DNA from: Hymenobacter crusticola
GTDB taxonomy: Bacteria; Bacteroidota; Bacteroidia; Cytophagales; Hymenobacteraceae
Direction of reading: 5' to 3'
DNA: 64,000 nt
NCBI RefSeq assembly: GCF_002154225.1
Contig: NZ_MTSE01000005.1
Location: 1 to 64,000, forward strand
Part shown: positions 51,073 to 60,001 of the stretch, one piece after another
How the letters are laid out: every line of letters begins with the position of its first letter
Position numbering within the stretch: position 1 is the first letter of the stretch
The notes under the pieces: model-generated
Told to the model about the DNA's origin: nothing
The model's database searches: none
Seen by the model: only the letters and a program-made list of their open reading frames with translations
Position numbers and translations under genes: made by a program

Positions 51073-51492
51073 TTAGGCAGCAAAGTACTGCTGCACTAGT
51101 TCATCTGTTAGTTCGCGGGGCTCGGTTTGCCCGTTTTGCGCCGCTGGAAAAGCATTTCGGCAGAACCCAGCCCGCCGCTGAAAATCGTATAGGGCGTGGC
51201 ATTGGCCGTTTAGGATGAGCGCGACGGCATTTTCTTCTTCATTCCAAAAGATCTGGGCCGTAACGGGAAGCTGTTTATCGGCTACATCCTCCACGTTGTA
51301 AATGTGGAGCGCATCCAAAATTTCCGGGTCCTCGCCGCCTTGGTCGACGGCATAGAAGTAGCCGGTTGCGCCGTCGTCCTCAAACACGGCACCTAGCCCT
51401 TCGCGAGTGGGCGGAAAGCTGCCTATCACGGTTTCGGTTTCGTCGGCCGGGGGCTGGCCTACCAAGATTTGTTCTTCGGCACCTAGCTTCAT
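51073..51492 (-). CDS. DUF2251-like hypothetical protein
   Basis: A 139-residue soluble protein. The segment GAVFEDDGATGYFYAVDQGG and the acidic centre (LHIYNVEDVADKQLPV, IFWNEEENAVALILNG) fit the DUF2251 family of unknown function. There is no signal peptide. It is separated from downstream genes by a 219-base gap on its 5' side and by the uvrA terminator. Confidence 0.65.
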   Translation of the reverse strand: MKLGAEEQILVGQPPADETETVIGSFPPTREGLGAVFEDDGATGYFYAVDQGGEDPEILDALHIYNVEDVADKQLPVTAQIFWNEEENAVALILNGQCHALYDFQRRAGFCRNAFPAAQNGQTEPRELTDELVQQYFAA

Positions 51493-51511
51493 GGTACTAG
51501 TATAGATAAAA

Positions 51512-51537
51512 AAAGAACCGCAACAGTGCGGTTCTTT
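51512..51537 (-). terminator. uvrA terminator
   Basis: A perfect 11-bp stem AAAGAACCGCA / TGCGGTTCTTT with loop ACAG lies 28 bases past the uvrA stop on the minus strand, followed on that strand by further A/T-rich sequence. Confidence 0.8.
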
Positions 51538-51564
51538 CTTCTACGACCAAGCCTAGCTTTTCGC

Positions 51565-54399
51565 TTACACTTTCTCGGCCAGGAAGCGCGCCGTGTGGTT
51601 CGTGTCTTTCAGCTTTACCATCTCCTCCGGCGTACCCTCGAACAGCAAATGTCCGCCGTTGATACCGCCTTCCGGACCTAGGTCAATGATCCAGTCGGCG
51701 CACTTAATAATGTCCACGTTGTGCTCAATGATCAGCACCGAGTTGCCCTGCTCAATGAGGGCATTCAGTGCTTTCATGAGCTTGTTGATGTCGTGAAAGT
51801 GCAGGCCGGTGCTGGGCTCGTCGAAGATGAAGAGAATCTTATCCTGCTGAAGCGTAGCCCCTTTGGTGAGGAAAGAAGCGAGCTTCACGCGTTGCGCTTC
51901 CCCACCCGAGAGCGTGTTAGCCGACTGCCCCAAACGGATGTAACCTAGCCCCACATCATCGAGCGGCTTGAGGCGCTCCACAATTTTGGGCTGCTCCTGG
52001 AAGAACGTTAGGCTATCGGCAATGGTCATTTCCAGTACCTCGTCAATGCCCTTGTCCTTGTACTTTACTTCCAGAATGTCCTGCTTGAACTTGTGGCCAC
52101 CGCAGGCTTCGCAGGTCAGGAAAATGTCAGCCATAAACTGCATTTCGATCTTTACCTGTCCTTCGCCCTGGCACACTTCGCAACGGCCCCCGTCGATGTT
52201 GAAGGAAAAGTGCGAGGGTTTCAGACCGCGGGCTTTGGCAAGCTGTTGATCGGCAAACAGCGCGCGAATGGCGTCGTAGGCTTTCACGTACGTCACCGGG
52301 TTGGAGCGCGACGACTTGCCAATGGGGTTCTGGTCCACGAACTCCACGTGCGACACCTGCCCTTGTACACCCGTGAGGCGGTCAAATTTGCCGGTAGCCT
52401 CCCCGGCTCCACCGCCGAGCTGCTTGGCTACGGCCGGCGCCAGAATGCGCTTTACCAGCGTGGACTTGCCCGACCCCGAAACGCCCGTTACTACCGTCAT
52501 CACGCCCAGCGGAAACTTCACGCTCACGTTCTTTAGGTTGTTTTCGCGGGCACCAGTTACTTCCAACGCGTTGCGCCATGGGCGCCGCGACGTTGGCACT
52601 TTTACCTCGGTTTTGCCGCTCAGGTACTGCCCGGTGTACGTTGTTTCGTCTTGCAGAATCTCTTCGTACGTGCCCTGGAACATCAGCCGTCCGCCACCCG
52701 AACCCGCTTCCGGGCCGATATCGATGATTTGGTCGGCTTCCTCCATCATCTTTTCCTCGTGCTCCACCACAATCACGGTGTTGCCGAGCTTTTGTAAGGA
52801 GCGCAGCACCCCGATCAGCTGCTCCGCATCCTTCGGGTGCAAACCAATGCTAGGTTCGTCCAGAATGTACATGGAGCCTACCAGCGCCGAACCAAGCGAC
52901 GTGGCTAGCGAAATCCGCTGCGACTCCCCACCCGATAGCGTGCTGCTCAGGCGGTTCAAGGTCAGATAGCCTAGGCCCACGCGGTTTAGATACTCCAGGC
53001 GGTTCGTGACTTCCGTCACGAGGCGCTCGGCTACTTTGGCGTCGTGTTCGTCGAGACCTAGGTTTTGAAAGAACTCTAGCGCCTTGCTCACCGGCAGCAG
53101 CACCAAATCAGTGATGCTGTGGCCGTCGATCTTGACGTACTGGGCGTCTTTGCGCAGGCGCGAGCCGCGGCAGTCGGGGCAGGTGGTGCGGCCCCGGTAG
53201 CGGCTTTGCAGCACGCGGTACTGAATCTTGTGGGTTTGCTCGGCTACCCACTTAAAGTAGTCGTCGAGGCCCTGGAAGTATTTGTTGCCCGTCCACAGCA
53301 GACGGCGCTCGGCCTCGCTCAACTCGTTGTAGGGCCGATGAATCGGGAAGTCGAAGCGGATGCCGTTTTTCAGCAGCGGCTTCAGCCACTCGCTTTGTTT
53401 ATCGGTGCGCCAGGGCGCAATGGCTCCTTCGTACACCGTCAGGCTTTTGTCGGGAATAACGAGGTCTTCGTCAATACCGAGCACCGAGCCGAATCCTTCG
53501 CAGGTTTGGCAGGCACCATAGGGGTTATTGAACGAGAAGAAGTTAACGTTCGGCTCCTCGAACACCATCCCGTCCAGCTCGAAGCGGTCGGAGAAGGTGC
53601 GCGTTTCCTCATCGAGCTTCACCAGACAGGTGCCGTGGCCTTCAAAAAAAGCAGTCTGCACCGAGTCCGACAGGCGGAACATCAGGTCTTCGTCGCCGGG
53701 ACGAATCACGGCGCGGTCGATCATGATGTAAAACTCGCCCTTCGGCTCCGGCTTGCCTTCCCCGATCAGGTCTTCGATGAACGACGTTTCGCCATCGACC
53801 ACCACCCGGGAGTAGCCTTTCTGCAACAACAGATCTAGCTCCTTGCTCATGGGCCGGCCGTCCTCGCTCGGCAGCAGCGGCGCCAAAATCATCGCGCGGG
53901 TGCCATCGGGCAATTGAAACAGGTAGTCGACCACATCGGCCACATTGTCTTTGCGCACCTGCTCGCCGCTGATAGGCGAGAATGTACGACCTACCCGCGC
54001 AAATAGCAGCTTCAGGTAATCGTAAATCTCGGTGCTGGTCCCGACGGTCGAGCGGTTGTTCTTAATGCTGACCTTCTGCTCGATGGCAATGGCCGGCGAG
54101 ATACCGCGGATGTAATCGACGTCGGGCTTGTCCATGCGGCCCAGGAACTGGCGCGCGTAGCTGCTCAGGCTCTCCACATACATGCGCTGCCCTTCGGCAT
54201 ACAAGGTGTCAAAAGCCAGGCTCGACTTGCCCGAACCCGACAGGCCCGTGACGACGATAAACTTATTGCGCGGCAGCGCCACGCTGAGATTCTTGAGGTT
54301 ATGAACCCGCGCGTTTTTGATAAGAATGAACTCGCGTGGGTCTAGCTGGTCAATCGGATCTGCCGCGGGGGCAGCCACTTGTAAAGATTCTTCGGCCAT
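51565..54399 (-). CDS. uvrA: Excinuclease ABC subunit A
   Basis: A 944-residue UvrA, the damage-sensing ATPase of nucleotide excision repair. Two ABC modules are visible: Walker A GLSGSGKSSLAFDTLY (N) and GVSGSGKSTLVKRIL (C), signatures LSGGESQRISLA and LSGGEAQRVKLAS, Walker B YILDEPSIGLH and FIFDEPSTGLH. Zinc modules CPDCRGSRL and CEVCQGEGQVK/CEACGGHKFK are intact. Length matches the family. It is monocistronic. Confidence 0.98.
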   Translation of the reverse strand: MAEESLQVAAPAADPIDQLDPREFILIKNARVHNLKNLSVALPRNKFIVVTGLSGSGKSSLAFDTLYAEGQRMYVESLSSYARQFLGRMDKPDVDYIRGISPAIAIEQKVSIKNNRSTVGTSTEIYDYLKLLFARVGRTFSPISGEQVRKDNVADVVDYLFQLPDGTRAMILAPLLPSEDGRPMSKELDLLLQKGYSRVVVDGETSFIEDLIGEGKPEPKGEFYIMIDRAVIRPGDEDLMFRLSDSVQTAFFEGHGTCLVKLDEETRTFSDRFELDGMVFEEPNVNFFSFNNPYGACQTCEGFGSVLGIDEDLVIPDKSLTVYEGAIAPWRTDKQSEWLKPLLKNGIRFDFPIHRPYNELSEAERRLLWTGNKYFQGLDDYFKWVAEQTHKIQYRVLQSRYRGRTTCPDCRGSRLRKDAQYVKIDGHSITDLVLLPVSKALEFFQNLGLDEHDAKVAERLVTEVTNRLEYLNRVGLGYLTLNRLSSTLSGGESQRISLATSLGSALVGSMYILDEPSIGLHPKDAEQLIGVLRSLQKLGNTVIVVEHEEKMMEEADQIIDIGPEAGSGGGRLMFQGTYEEILQDETTYTGQYLSGKTEVKVPTSRRPWRNALEVTGARENNLKNVSVKFPLGVMTVVTGVSGSGKSTLVKRILAPAVAKQLGGGAGEATGKFDRLTGVQGQVSHVEFVDQNPIGKSSRSNPVTYVKAYDAIRALFADQQLAKARGLKPSHFSFNIDGGRCEVCQGEGQVKIEMQFMADIFLTCEACGGHKFKQDILEVKYKDKGIDEVLEMTIADSLTFFQEQPKIVERLKPLDDVGLGYIRLGQSANTLSGGEAQRVKLASFLTKGATLQQDKILFIFDEPSTGLHFHDINKLMKALNALIEQGNSVLIIEHNVDIIKCADWIIDLGPEGGINGGHLLFEGTPEEMVKLKDTNHTARFLAEKV

Positions 54400-54456
54400 A
54401 GAGCAGTAAACAGCCTTCCCCTAGGGTTTGGTTTCCGACAGTAGGAAAGGAGTTTA

Positions 54457-54464
54457 CGAAGGTA
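54457..54464 (-). promoter_or_regulatory. Candidate -7 element of uvrA
   Basis: The minus strand reads TACCTTCG, one base from TAnnTTTG, 58 bases upstream of the uvrA start. No clear -33 TTTG was found. I saw no SOS-type operator. Confidence 0.35.
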
Positions 54465-54633
54465 CAGCTTACCGGCTTGGGTTGGCGTTAAGGCGGCTAG
54501 AATGCTTAGTACACCTTCACTGCTCTAAGCTATTGACGTGAAGCATTACTTGTGCATTGAAGGCAGATTGCTGATATTAAAGTTACATTGCTACTGTTAG
54601 CAATACGATTGTTGAACATAATTCAAAAATGGT

Positions 54634-56082
54634 ATGAGAGATAGTTCTTATTACTGCCTATTTGCGCAATTTTTTATTGTACTAGCTCTTAATGGCTGCA
54701 CTGCATCAGAACAATCATCTATCAGTAATTTGAAACAAAACAAAATACCATTAGAAGATATATACATCATTAAGAATGTAAATATTATTCCGATGACGCC
54801 AGAAAATAAGACTATTAAAAATGCTACGGTAGTAATTAAGAATAAGAAAATTTTATCAATAAATAGCCGTATCTCTGATAAGGCAAGTAGTATAATAGAT
54901 GGAAGAGGCAAATGGCTCATTCCTGGACTCATTGACATGCACGTCCATAATCTAGCTGACGTTAATTTTAGTGCAAACTACCCCACAAAAGGAGCTACAC
55001 TTTTCGCGAAAACTCAGCATTTCATGCTGCTTTATATAGCAAATGCTGTTACAACGGTATTCGAATTAAGCGCAAGAGTAGAACACTTCGGGCAAAGAAA
55101 TGAAATACTGAAAGGCCAAGTAATCGGCCCTCGTGTTGCACTAGCTTTTTTGATAGATGGAGGAAATGTTTCAGGTAATGTGGCTAACACGCCATCTGAT
55201 GGCCGTCAAACAGTTCGTATAGCTAAAGCGCAAGGATACGAGTTTATTAAGCTTTATTCCGGCTTAGACACTGAAACGTTCAAAGCCATTGTTGATGAGG
55301 CTAACAAGCAAGGAATGAAGGTTGTAGGGCATATTCCAAATGCTTTTAGAGGCAGACTACGTGAAGCATTCATCCCTCATTTCGACATGGTAGCTCACGC
55401 CGAAGAATATTCGAAGCAGAGCAAAGATTTAAGCGACGAGGATGCACGAGGTTTTGCAACACTTGCCAAAAACAATGGAACCTGGTTAACCCCGACCCTA
55501 ACCACTATGGTGTGGATTGCTAATCAAACACGCTCACTGGATGGTGTTCGCAACCTACCTAGCCTTAAATATGTGCATCCGCTTATGCAAAGCAAATGGC
55601 TTAATTCCAATCACTATAATCAGGAAACAGATCCGAAACGTGTTGCCCGTATTGATGACATGGTGAATTTTCACCTTCGATTGGTAAAAGCTTTCAAGGA
55701 AGCCGGAGTTCCTATTGTTGCAGGTACGGATGCGGGGGTTTCTGGGGTAGTTTGGGGATATTCACTTCATGATGAACTAGAACTATTGGTTAAAGCTGGG
55801 CTCACCACAGAAGAGGCTCTAGCTTCAGCCACACGCTTACCCGCCACTTGGCTGAAGCTTGGCGATAAAATTGGGACTGTAGAAGTTGGAAAATATGCTG
55901 ATCTTGTTTTGCTTGATGCCAATCCTTTGGAAAATATACATAATACGCGAAAAATATCCGGTGTTTTTGCCAACGGCCGCTGGATCAGCAAGAAAATAAT
56001 TGGCACAATGCTTAACGATCTAGAAAAATGGAATAATAACAATAAAGATAAATTCGATTGGAAAAACAGAAGCGAATATTAA
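54634..56082 (+). CDS. Lipoprotein amidohydrolase (imidazolonepropionase-like), AT-rich
   Basis: A 482-residue metal-dependent amidohydrolase with a lipoprotein signal (FIVLALNGCTASE). Metal ligands of the superfamily are visible: GLIDMHVH (HxH), the Lys in FIKLYSG, VVGHIP, the histidine of MVAHAEE and the Asp in VAGTDAG. The C-terminal beta-sandwich closes with VGKYADLVLLDANP. It belongs to the imidazolonepropionase/prolidase-like group; the natural substrate is unknown. Composition is clearly more AT-rich than its neighbours and CCTAGG hexamers are absent, so recent acquisition is likely. It stands between uvrA and a family 2 repeat. Confidence 0.85.
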   Translation: MRDSSYYCLFAQFFIVLALNGCTASEQSSISNLKQNKIPLEDIYIIKNVNIIPMTPENKTIKNATVVIKNKKILSINSRISDKASSIIDGRGKWLIPGLIDMHVHNLADVNFSANYPTKGATLFAKTQHFMLLYIANAVTTVFELSARVEHFGQRNEILKGQVIGPRVALAFLIDGGNVSGNVANTPSDGRQTVRIAKAQGYEFIKLYSGLDTETFKAIVDEANKQGMKVVGHIPNAFRGRLREAFIPHFDMVAHAEEYSKQSKDLSDEDARGFATLAKNNGTWLTPTLTTMVWIANQTRSLDGVRNLPSLKYVHPLMQSKWLNSNHYNQETDPKRVARIDDMVNFHLRLVKAFKEAGVPIVAGTDAGVSGVVWGYSLHDELELLVKAGLTTEEALASATRLPATWLKLGDKIGTVEVGKYADLVLLDANPLENIHNTRKISGVFANGRWISKKIIGTMLNDLEKWNNNNKDKFDWKNRSEY

Positions 56083-56125
56083 GATCAAAGTAATATTTGC
56101 ACATAAGTATTAATATACCAACGTT

Positions 56126-56276
56126 GCTCGGCCGGATTTATAATTCAGTCGTTCGAGAAGCGGATTTGTAATCCGCAGCACCCGCGCTGCTTGCAACGTA
56201 ACATTCTAGCCGGTTGGTCCTCTTTGCGGGCGGGAATTACAAATTCTTTACAACTGGATCATAAACCCGGCCGAGC
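56126..56276. repeat. Intergenic repeat family 2, copy 3
   Basis: A 151-base element with outer inverted ends GCTCGGCCGG / CCGGCCGAGC and internal palindromes GCGGATTTGTAATCCGC (56160-56176) and GGGAATTACAAATTC. It has the same order of units as 11231-11377. It lies between the two amidohydrolase genes. Confidence 0.8.
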
Positions 56277-56333
56277 TAAAGAACCCGTAACATAGTTTTG
56301 GGCCTATTCCAGTTTATTACGAAGTCATCTTTC

Positions 56334-57290
56334 TTACTTCAACCCCAGCACCCGCTCCGCATTCTTATAACACACCTTCTCCCGCACCGCCTCCGAAATC
56401 GGCGCCTGCTCAATCCAATCGCCGGCCTGTTTCGATTCCTCAAATGGGTAATCGACGGAGAACAGCACGTTATCTTCACCTAGGGCCGATAAAGCGCATT
56501 GCAACGACTCATCGGCGCAGACGCCGGTGGTGGTTATCACGATGTTGTCTTTGATGTATTGTGAGGGCAGCTTGGTCAGTCCCTTGGGTAAGCCCGCGAG
56601 GCGTGAGCGGCTGTCGAGGCGCCAGAGAACGTAAGGCAAGGTTTCGCCCATGTGACCTAGGATCAGCTTCACGTTAGGGAAACGCTCAAAGGTGCCGCCG
56701 AATACCAGCCGTAAGGCGTGCGTCGCCGTTTCGACGGTCCAGCTCCAAGTGGCACCTAGCAGCTCGTCGTGGCCTTCTAGTATCTGGAGCTTTTGGTAGG
56801 AGTTGGCGGGGTGCAGGTACACGGGCACTCCTAGGTCTTGCACCCGTTCCCAGAAGGGAAAGTATTGTTCTTCGTCGAGGTAGTGACCGTTGGTATGGCT
56901 GTTGATCATGGCGCCGCGGAAGCCGAGTTGGCGCACGCTGCGCTCCAGCTCATCGGCCGCCGCTTGGGGATCTTGCAGGGCTAGGTGAGCGAGGCCACCG
57001 TAGCGCGTAGGCTGCTTCTGAATTTCGGCGGCCAGGAAGTCGTTGGTTTCTTGGGCAAGCTTCACGGCGCGGGCAGTATCGGTCTCGATTTGCACACCAG
57101 GACTAGTGAGCGAAAGAAAAGCTTTATCGATACCAGCCGCATCCATAGCAGCTAGGCGTTGGTCACCAAAATCTTGCAGGCGCGTCAGGATGTTTTGCAT
57201 GGCCTCGTCGGGGAGGCTGCGCATACCTTTCTTAAACTCTTCGACAAAAGCAGGAGAAAGGAAGTGTTCTTCCAGAGCAATCTTTTTCAT
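56334..57290 (-). CDS. Amidohydrolase-2 family protein (ACMSD/resorcylate decarboxylase-like)
   Basis: A 318-residue TIM-barrel enzyme. The N-terminal KIALEEHFLSP (Glu and His metal ligands), VYLHPANSY, ILGHMGETLPY and the C-terminal VLFSVDYPFE (Asp ligand) are those of the ACMSD-type metal-dependent decarboxylases such as gamma-resorcylate and 2,3-dihydroxybenzoate decarboxylases. It probably acts on a hydroxybenzoate or a related aromatic acid; no aromatic pathway genes are adjacent. It is cytosolic and monocistronic. Confidence 0.85.
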   Translation of the reverse strand: MKKIALEEHFLSPAFVEEFKKGMRSLPDEAMQNILTRLQDFGDQRLAAMDAAGIDKAFLSLTSPGVQIETDTARAVKLAQETNDFLAAEIQKQPTRYGGLAHLALQDPQAAADELERSVRQLGFRGAMINSHTNGHYLDEEQYFPFWERVQDLGVPVYLHPANSYQKLQILEGHDELLGATWSWTVETATHALRLVFGGTFERFPNVKLILGHMGETLPYVLWRLDSRSRLAGLPKGLTKLPSQYIKDNIVITTTGVCADESLQCALSALGEDNVLFSVDYPFEESKQAGDWIEQAPISEAVREKVCYKNAERVLGLK

Positions 57291-57391
57291 AGCGGAGAGG
57301 AAACGCCAAGTGGAGTGGTTTCTCTCTGCCTATGGTTTTTGCGCGCAAGAGGTTGCAGCGCAGCGGCTAGACTAAGTGGAAAAACCAAATT

Positions 57392-57523
57392 TTGTAGGAA
57401 CGTGCCGCGGCGCGTTCGTCGGCTGCTTTGCTTGCTCAACACGTTGCAACGCAGTACACGCGACCCGCTTTGTTAGTCACCAAATTGCGCAATGACCGAA
57501 CGCGCCGTGGCGCGTTCCTACAA
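57392..57523. repeat. 27-bp inverted repeat, GGAACGCGCC type
   Basis: Arms 57392-57418 and 57497-57523 are reverse complements at 25 of 27 positions. Each contains a CGCGCC...GGCGCG-like palindrome. The 78-base centre is non-coding. It fills the divergent gap between the ACMSD-like gene and the PKD gene. Confidence 0.8.
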
Positions 57524-57545
57524 GGCATTTGCTACCTTGACAACC

Positions 57546-58628
57546 ATGCGCTGTTCATCCATCTCACTCCTGTTCCTTCTCTGCCTGCTAAACCTAGGTC
57601 ACCAAACCCTCGCCCAGGAAACGCGCAGCTACAAGGTCTTCCAGTTCCCGGCCAACATGATTCCGCGCGTGGATGGCGACGCCGACGACTGGAAAATGGT
57701 GCCCGACAGCTACACCGTGGGCATGGATCAGCTGGTAAATGACAAGCACCCCACCGACAAGCCTGACCCCAAGAACATGGATGTGAAGGTGAAAGTGGGT
57801 TGGGTGAAGGGCCTGAACCGCCTGTACTTTCTCTACGAAGCCTACGACAACTACTGGGATTTCACCCACCCCGACTTGCACAACGACATCTTCGAGGTGG
57901 TCGTGGATGGCGACCGGTCGGGTGGTCCGCTCATCGCCGAGCAGCACCCCAACAAGGACTTGAGTTGGTCGGAGGCGTACTTTTCCTTCCACGGTGTACA
58001 CGCCCAGAACTACCACATCTTCACCCCCGCCGAGGGCAAAGACTGGGCCCTAGCCTGGGGTAGCCAGCCGTGGATCAAGGACTTGCCGTACGCCAATGCG
58101 GCGTATCACTACAACTTCCGTCCTGGCAAAGCGGGTAAGTTCACGCTGGAGTTCTGGATTACCCCCTTCGACTACGCCGGCCCCGAAGGCCCCGCTCGCG
58201 CCGTGGAAACCAAGCTCGAAGAAAACAACAAAGTGGGCCTGTGCTGGGCCGTGCTCGACTACGACGACGTGAACGACGTGAAAAAGCAGGACTTCTGGAA
58301 TTTGTCGCGCGAGCACAAGATGTACGGCAATGCCTCGTTTCTGCTGCCGTTCACGCTCATGCCATTGGAACCTAGCTTTCGTAAGCCGCTTACGGCGCAG
58401 TGGTCGTTCGACGTCGTTGATCCAAAGCGCCGACTCGTAGCCTTTACTGATAAGTCGGAAGGCAACATTACCTCCTGGCAGTGGGATTTTGGCGACGGAG
58501 CTACGTCCACGGAGCAGCACCCTTTGCACACCTACAAGGAAGCCGGCAAATATGTGGTGGTGCTGTGGGTGGAAGGCCCGGCGGGCAAAGCCAGGATGGC
58601 GAAAGTGTGGGACGTGGCCGTGCCGTAA
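57546..58628 (+). CDS. Secreted CBM9-like and PKD domain protein
   Basis: A 360-residue secreted protein. A signal peptide (ISLLFLLCLLNLGHQTLAQE) is followed by a CBM9-like beta-sandwich (~25-265; IPRVDGDADDWKMVP and LYFLYEAYDNYWDF), a fold found in carbohydrate-binding or cytochrome-like periplasmic proteins. A C-terminal PKD domain closes it (~285-355; SWQWDFGDGATSTEQHPLHT). No T9SS sorting tail is seen. Possibly involved in binding extracellular polysaccharide. The ATG at 57546 is chosen because it starts the signal peptide. Confidence 0.8.
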   Translation: MRCSSISLLFLLCLLNLGHQTLAQETRSYKVFQFPANMIPRVDGDADDWKMVPDSYTVGMDQLVNDKHPTDKPDPKNMDVKVKVGWVKGLNRLYFLYEAYDNYWDFTHPDLHNDIFEVVVDGDRSGGPLIAEQHPNKDLSWSEAYFSFHGVHAQNYHIFTPAEGKDWALAWGSQPWIKDLPYANAAYHYNFRPGKAGKFTLEFWITPFDYAGPEGPARAVETKLEENNKVGLCWAVLDYDDVNDVKKQDFWNLSREHKMYGNASFLLPFTLMPLEPSFRKPLTAQWSFDVVDPKRRLVAFTDKSEGNITSWQWDFGDGATSTEQHPLHTYKEAGKYVVVLWVEGPAGKARMAKVWDVAVP

Positions 58629-58663
58629 GCGGCCCTGCGCGGCCGACAGAACCTACGCCACCG

Positions 58664-59722
58664 CTAGGTATAATCAAATGCCGACGTGTACAGCGGCTGG
58701 TCCGGCGACTGTTTCACCTCTTCCAGCCGCAACCCATTGAGTTTGACCATCACTTCCGTGTAAATGTTCTTTTTCAGGGAGTTGAGGATACCTAGCTTGC
58801 CAGAGCTTTTCAACAGTTGGCGCAAGGGAGCATTCACATCCAGCAGGAGCAGTGCCGACGTGATTTGAAAATGGGCCAGTACACTTTCTAGCAGCGGAAA
58901 CAGCTCCTGCTCTCGTCCGGGCTTTGTGTAGACGGCTTCCAAGGCGGCAAACGCATACTCCTTCGGGTTAATAATTCTTTTCAGGATAGGCAAATGGGGT
59001 AGCATGTTGAGCATGATTTTGCCGCTTATTCCGGGCATATCCACAATGCGCCATACGACCGGATTAGCCTGTACCCCGGCAATGATTTCTCCGTTTTCGC
59101 GTAGCACGAAATAGTTCTGCCCCGCGTATACGTGATTGAACTGCACGAAAGAATACGACTGATACGCAGTGGTCAACAAAGCGAGTAGGGCATTCCGATC
59201 GTTGATAGGCAAGCGCTCAACACGTGGGTCTTGCTTCGGATACAACCGCCCGAATACCAGCGCTTCAAGCTGAGCCAGTGACGTAAATCCTTCCTTGACC
59301 GAAATCTGCATAGAGCGCGCATTGGCTTCCTCGATGTACGAGTAAAAAACGTGTGGCGCGGGCGTGGTGCGTTCGATATAACGCACCGCTTCTGTCTTGA
59401 GCAAACTGCCGTAGCCCTTGCCGCTATGCGCCGGAGCAATAGCTAGGTACCGGCCGTAGAACCCGGTCACTTTTCCAACCGGCATCTGCACTACCCGCTC
59501 CGAAAGGCAGTACATACCGACTACCTCCTCCCCCACCCGCAACTCAAAAAAGTAGGGGCCTGTGATGTGGTTTACTTTTTTCTGCTGACCTGTGTGGCTG
59601 TATTTCGGTCCGTTGGTACCATAAGTCGTGTTCTGCAGCAAAGTCACTGCCGCCGAGCTAGCCGTTGGGCTGACGGTAATACTAAGCTGCTGCTTTGAAT
59701 AGATGCAGGTGGGTTGCTCCAT
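58664..59722 (-). CDS. GNAT family N-acetyltransferase
   Basis: A 352-residue protein with a GNAT domain in its first half: FELRVGEEVVGMYCLSE, then YLAIAPAHSGKGYGSLLKTE (motif A with the acetyl-CoA loop) and YIEEANARSMQISVKEGF (motif B). The second half (from ~residue 175) looks like a second, degenerate GNAT-like domain (YFVLRENGEIIAGVQANP, ITSALLLLDVNAPL). The substrate is unknown. It is convergent with the PKD gene. Confidence 0.8.
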   Translation of the reverse strand: MEQPTCIYSKQQLSITVSPTASSAAVTLLQNTTYGTNGPKYSHTGQQKKVNHITGPYFFELRVGEEVVGMYCLSERVVQMPVGKVTGFYGRYLAIAPAHSGKGYGSLLKTEAVRYIERTTPAPHVFYSYIEEANARSMQISVKEGFTSLAQLEALVFGRLYPKQDPRVERLPINDRNALLALLTTAYQSYSFVQFNHVYAGQNYFVLRENGEIIAGVQANPVVWRIVDMPGISGKIMLNMLPHLPILKRIINPKEYAFAALEAVYTKPGREQELFPLLESVLAHFQITSALLLLDVNAPLRQLLKSSGKLGILNSLKKNIYTEVMVKLNGLRLEEVKQSPDQPLYTSAFDYT

Positions 59723-59935
59723 GAAAATCAGACGTGAGGGAAGGCAAAGTAGCCAGATTTATAGCCTAGGCATTGCTCAATACGTGGTTTTTAATGGTTC
59801 ATCCTAGTACGTAGCCTAGCTATCCAGGCGCTATTATCCCACATGTGTATGTGATGCGTGGCAGTAAATAAATGCGTAAGCAGCGCCGTTCAAGCAAATT
59901 CAATCACATGATCATGTCAAGGTAAAATACTGCTA

Positions 59936-59988
59936 TTGAGTGAGTAGCGAAATAATTTTGCTTCATCAAACAACCACTACTCACTCAA
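59936..59988. repeat. 12-bp perfect inverted repeat upstream of the CsgG-like gene
   Basis: TTGAGTGAGTAG (59936-59947) pairs exactly with CTACTCACTCAA (59977-59988), 14 bases before the start codon. It belongs to the ACTCACT leader motif seen ahead of galT and nfi. It could sequester the leader of this mRNA or bind a regulator. Confidence 0.55.
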
Positions 59989-60001
59989 CCTCCTTCATAC
60001 A

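Noticed and set aside
53119..53838. A 239-codon frame opposite uvrA
   Set aside because: It is antisense to conserved uvrA domains. High G+C third positions keep the opposite strand open; there is no family similarity.
57392..57523. Inverted repeat as ends of an insertion sequence
   Set aside because: Only 78 bases lie between the arms, with no transposase. It is at most a miniature non-autonomous element.
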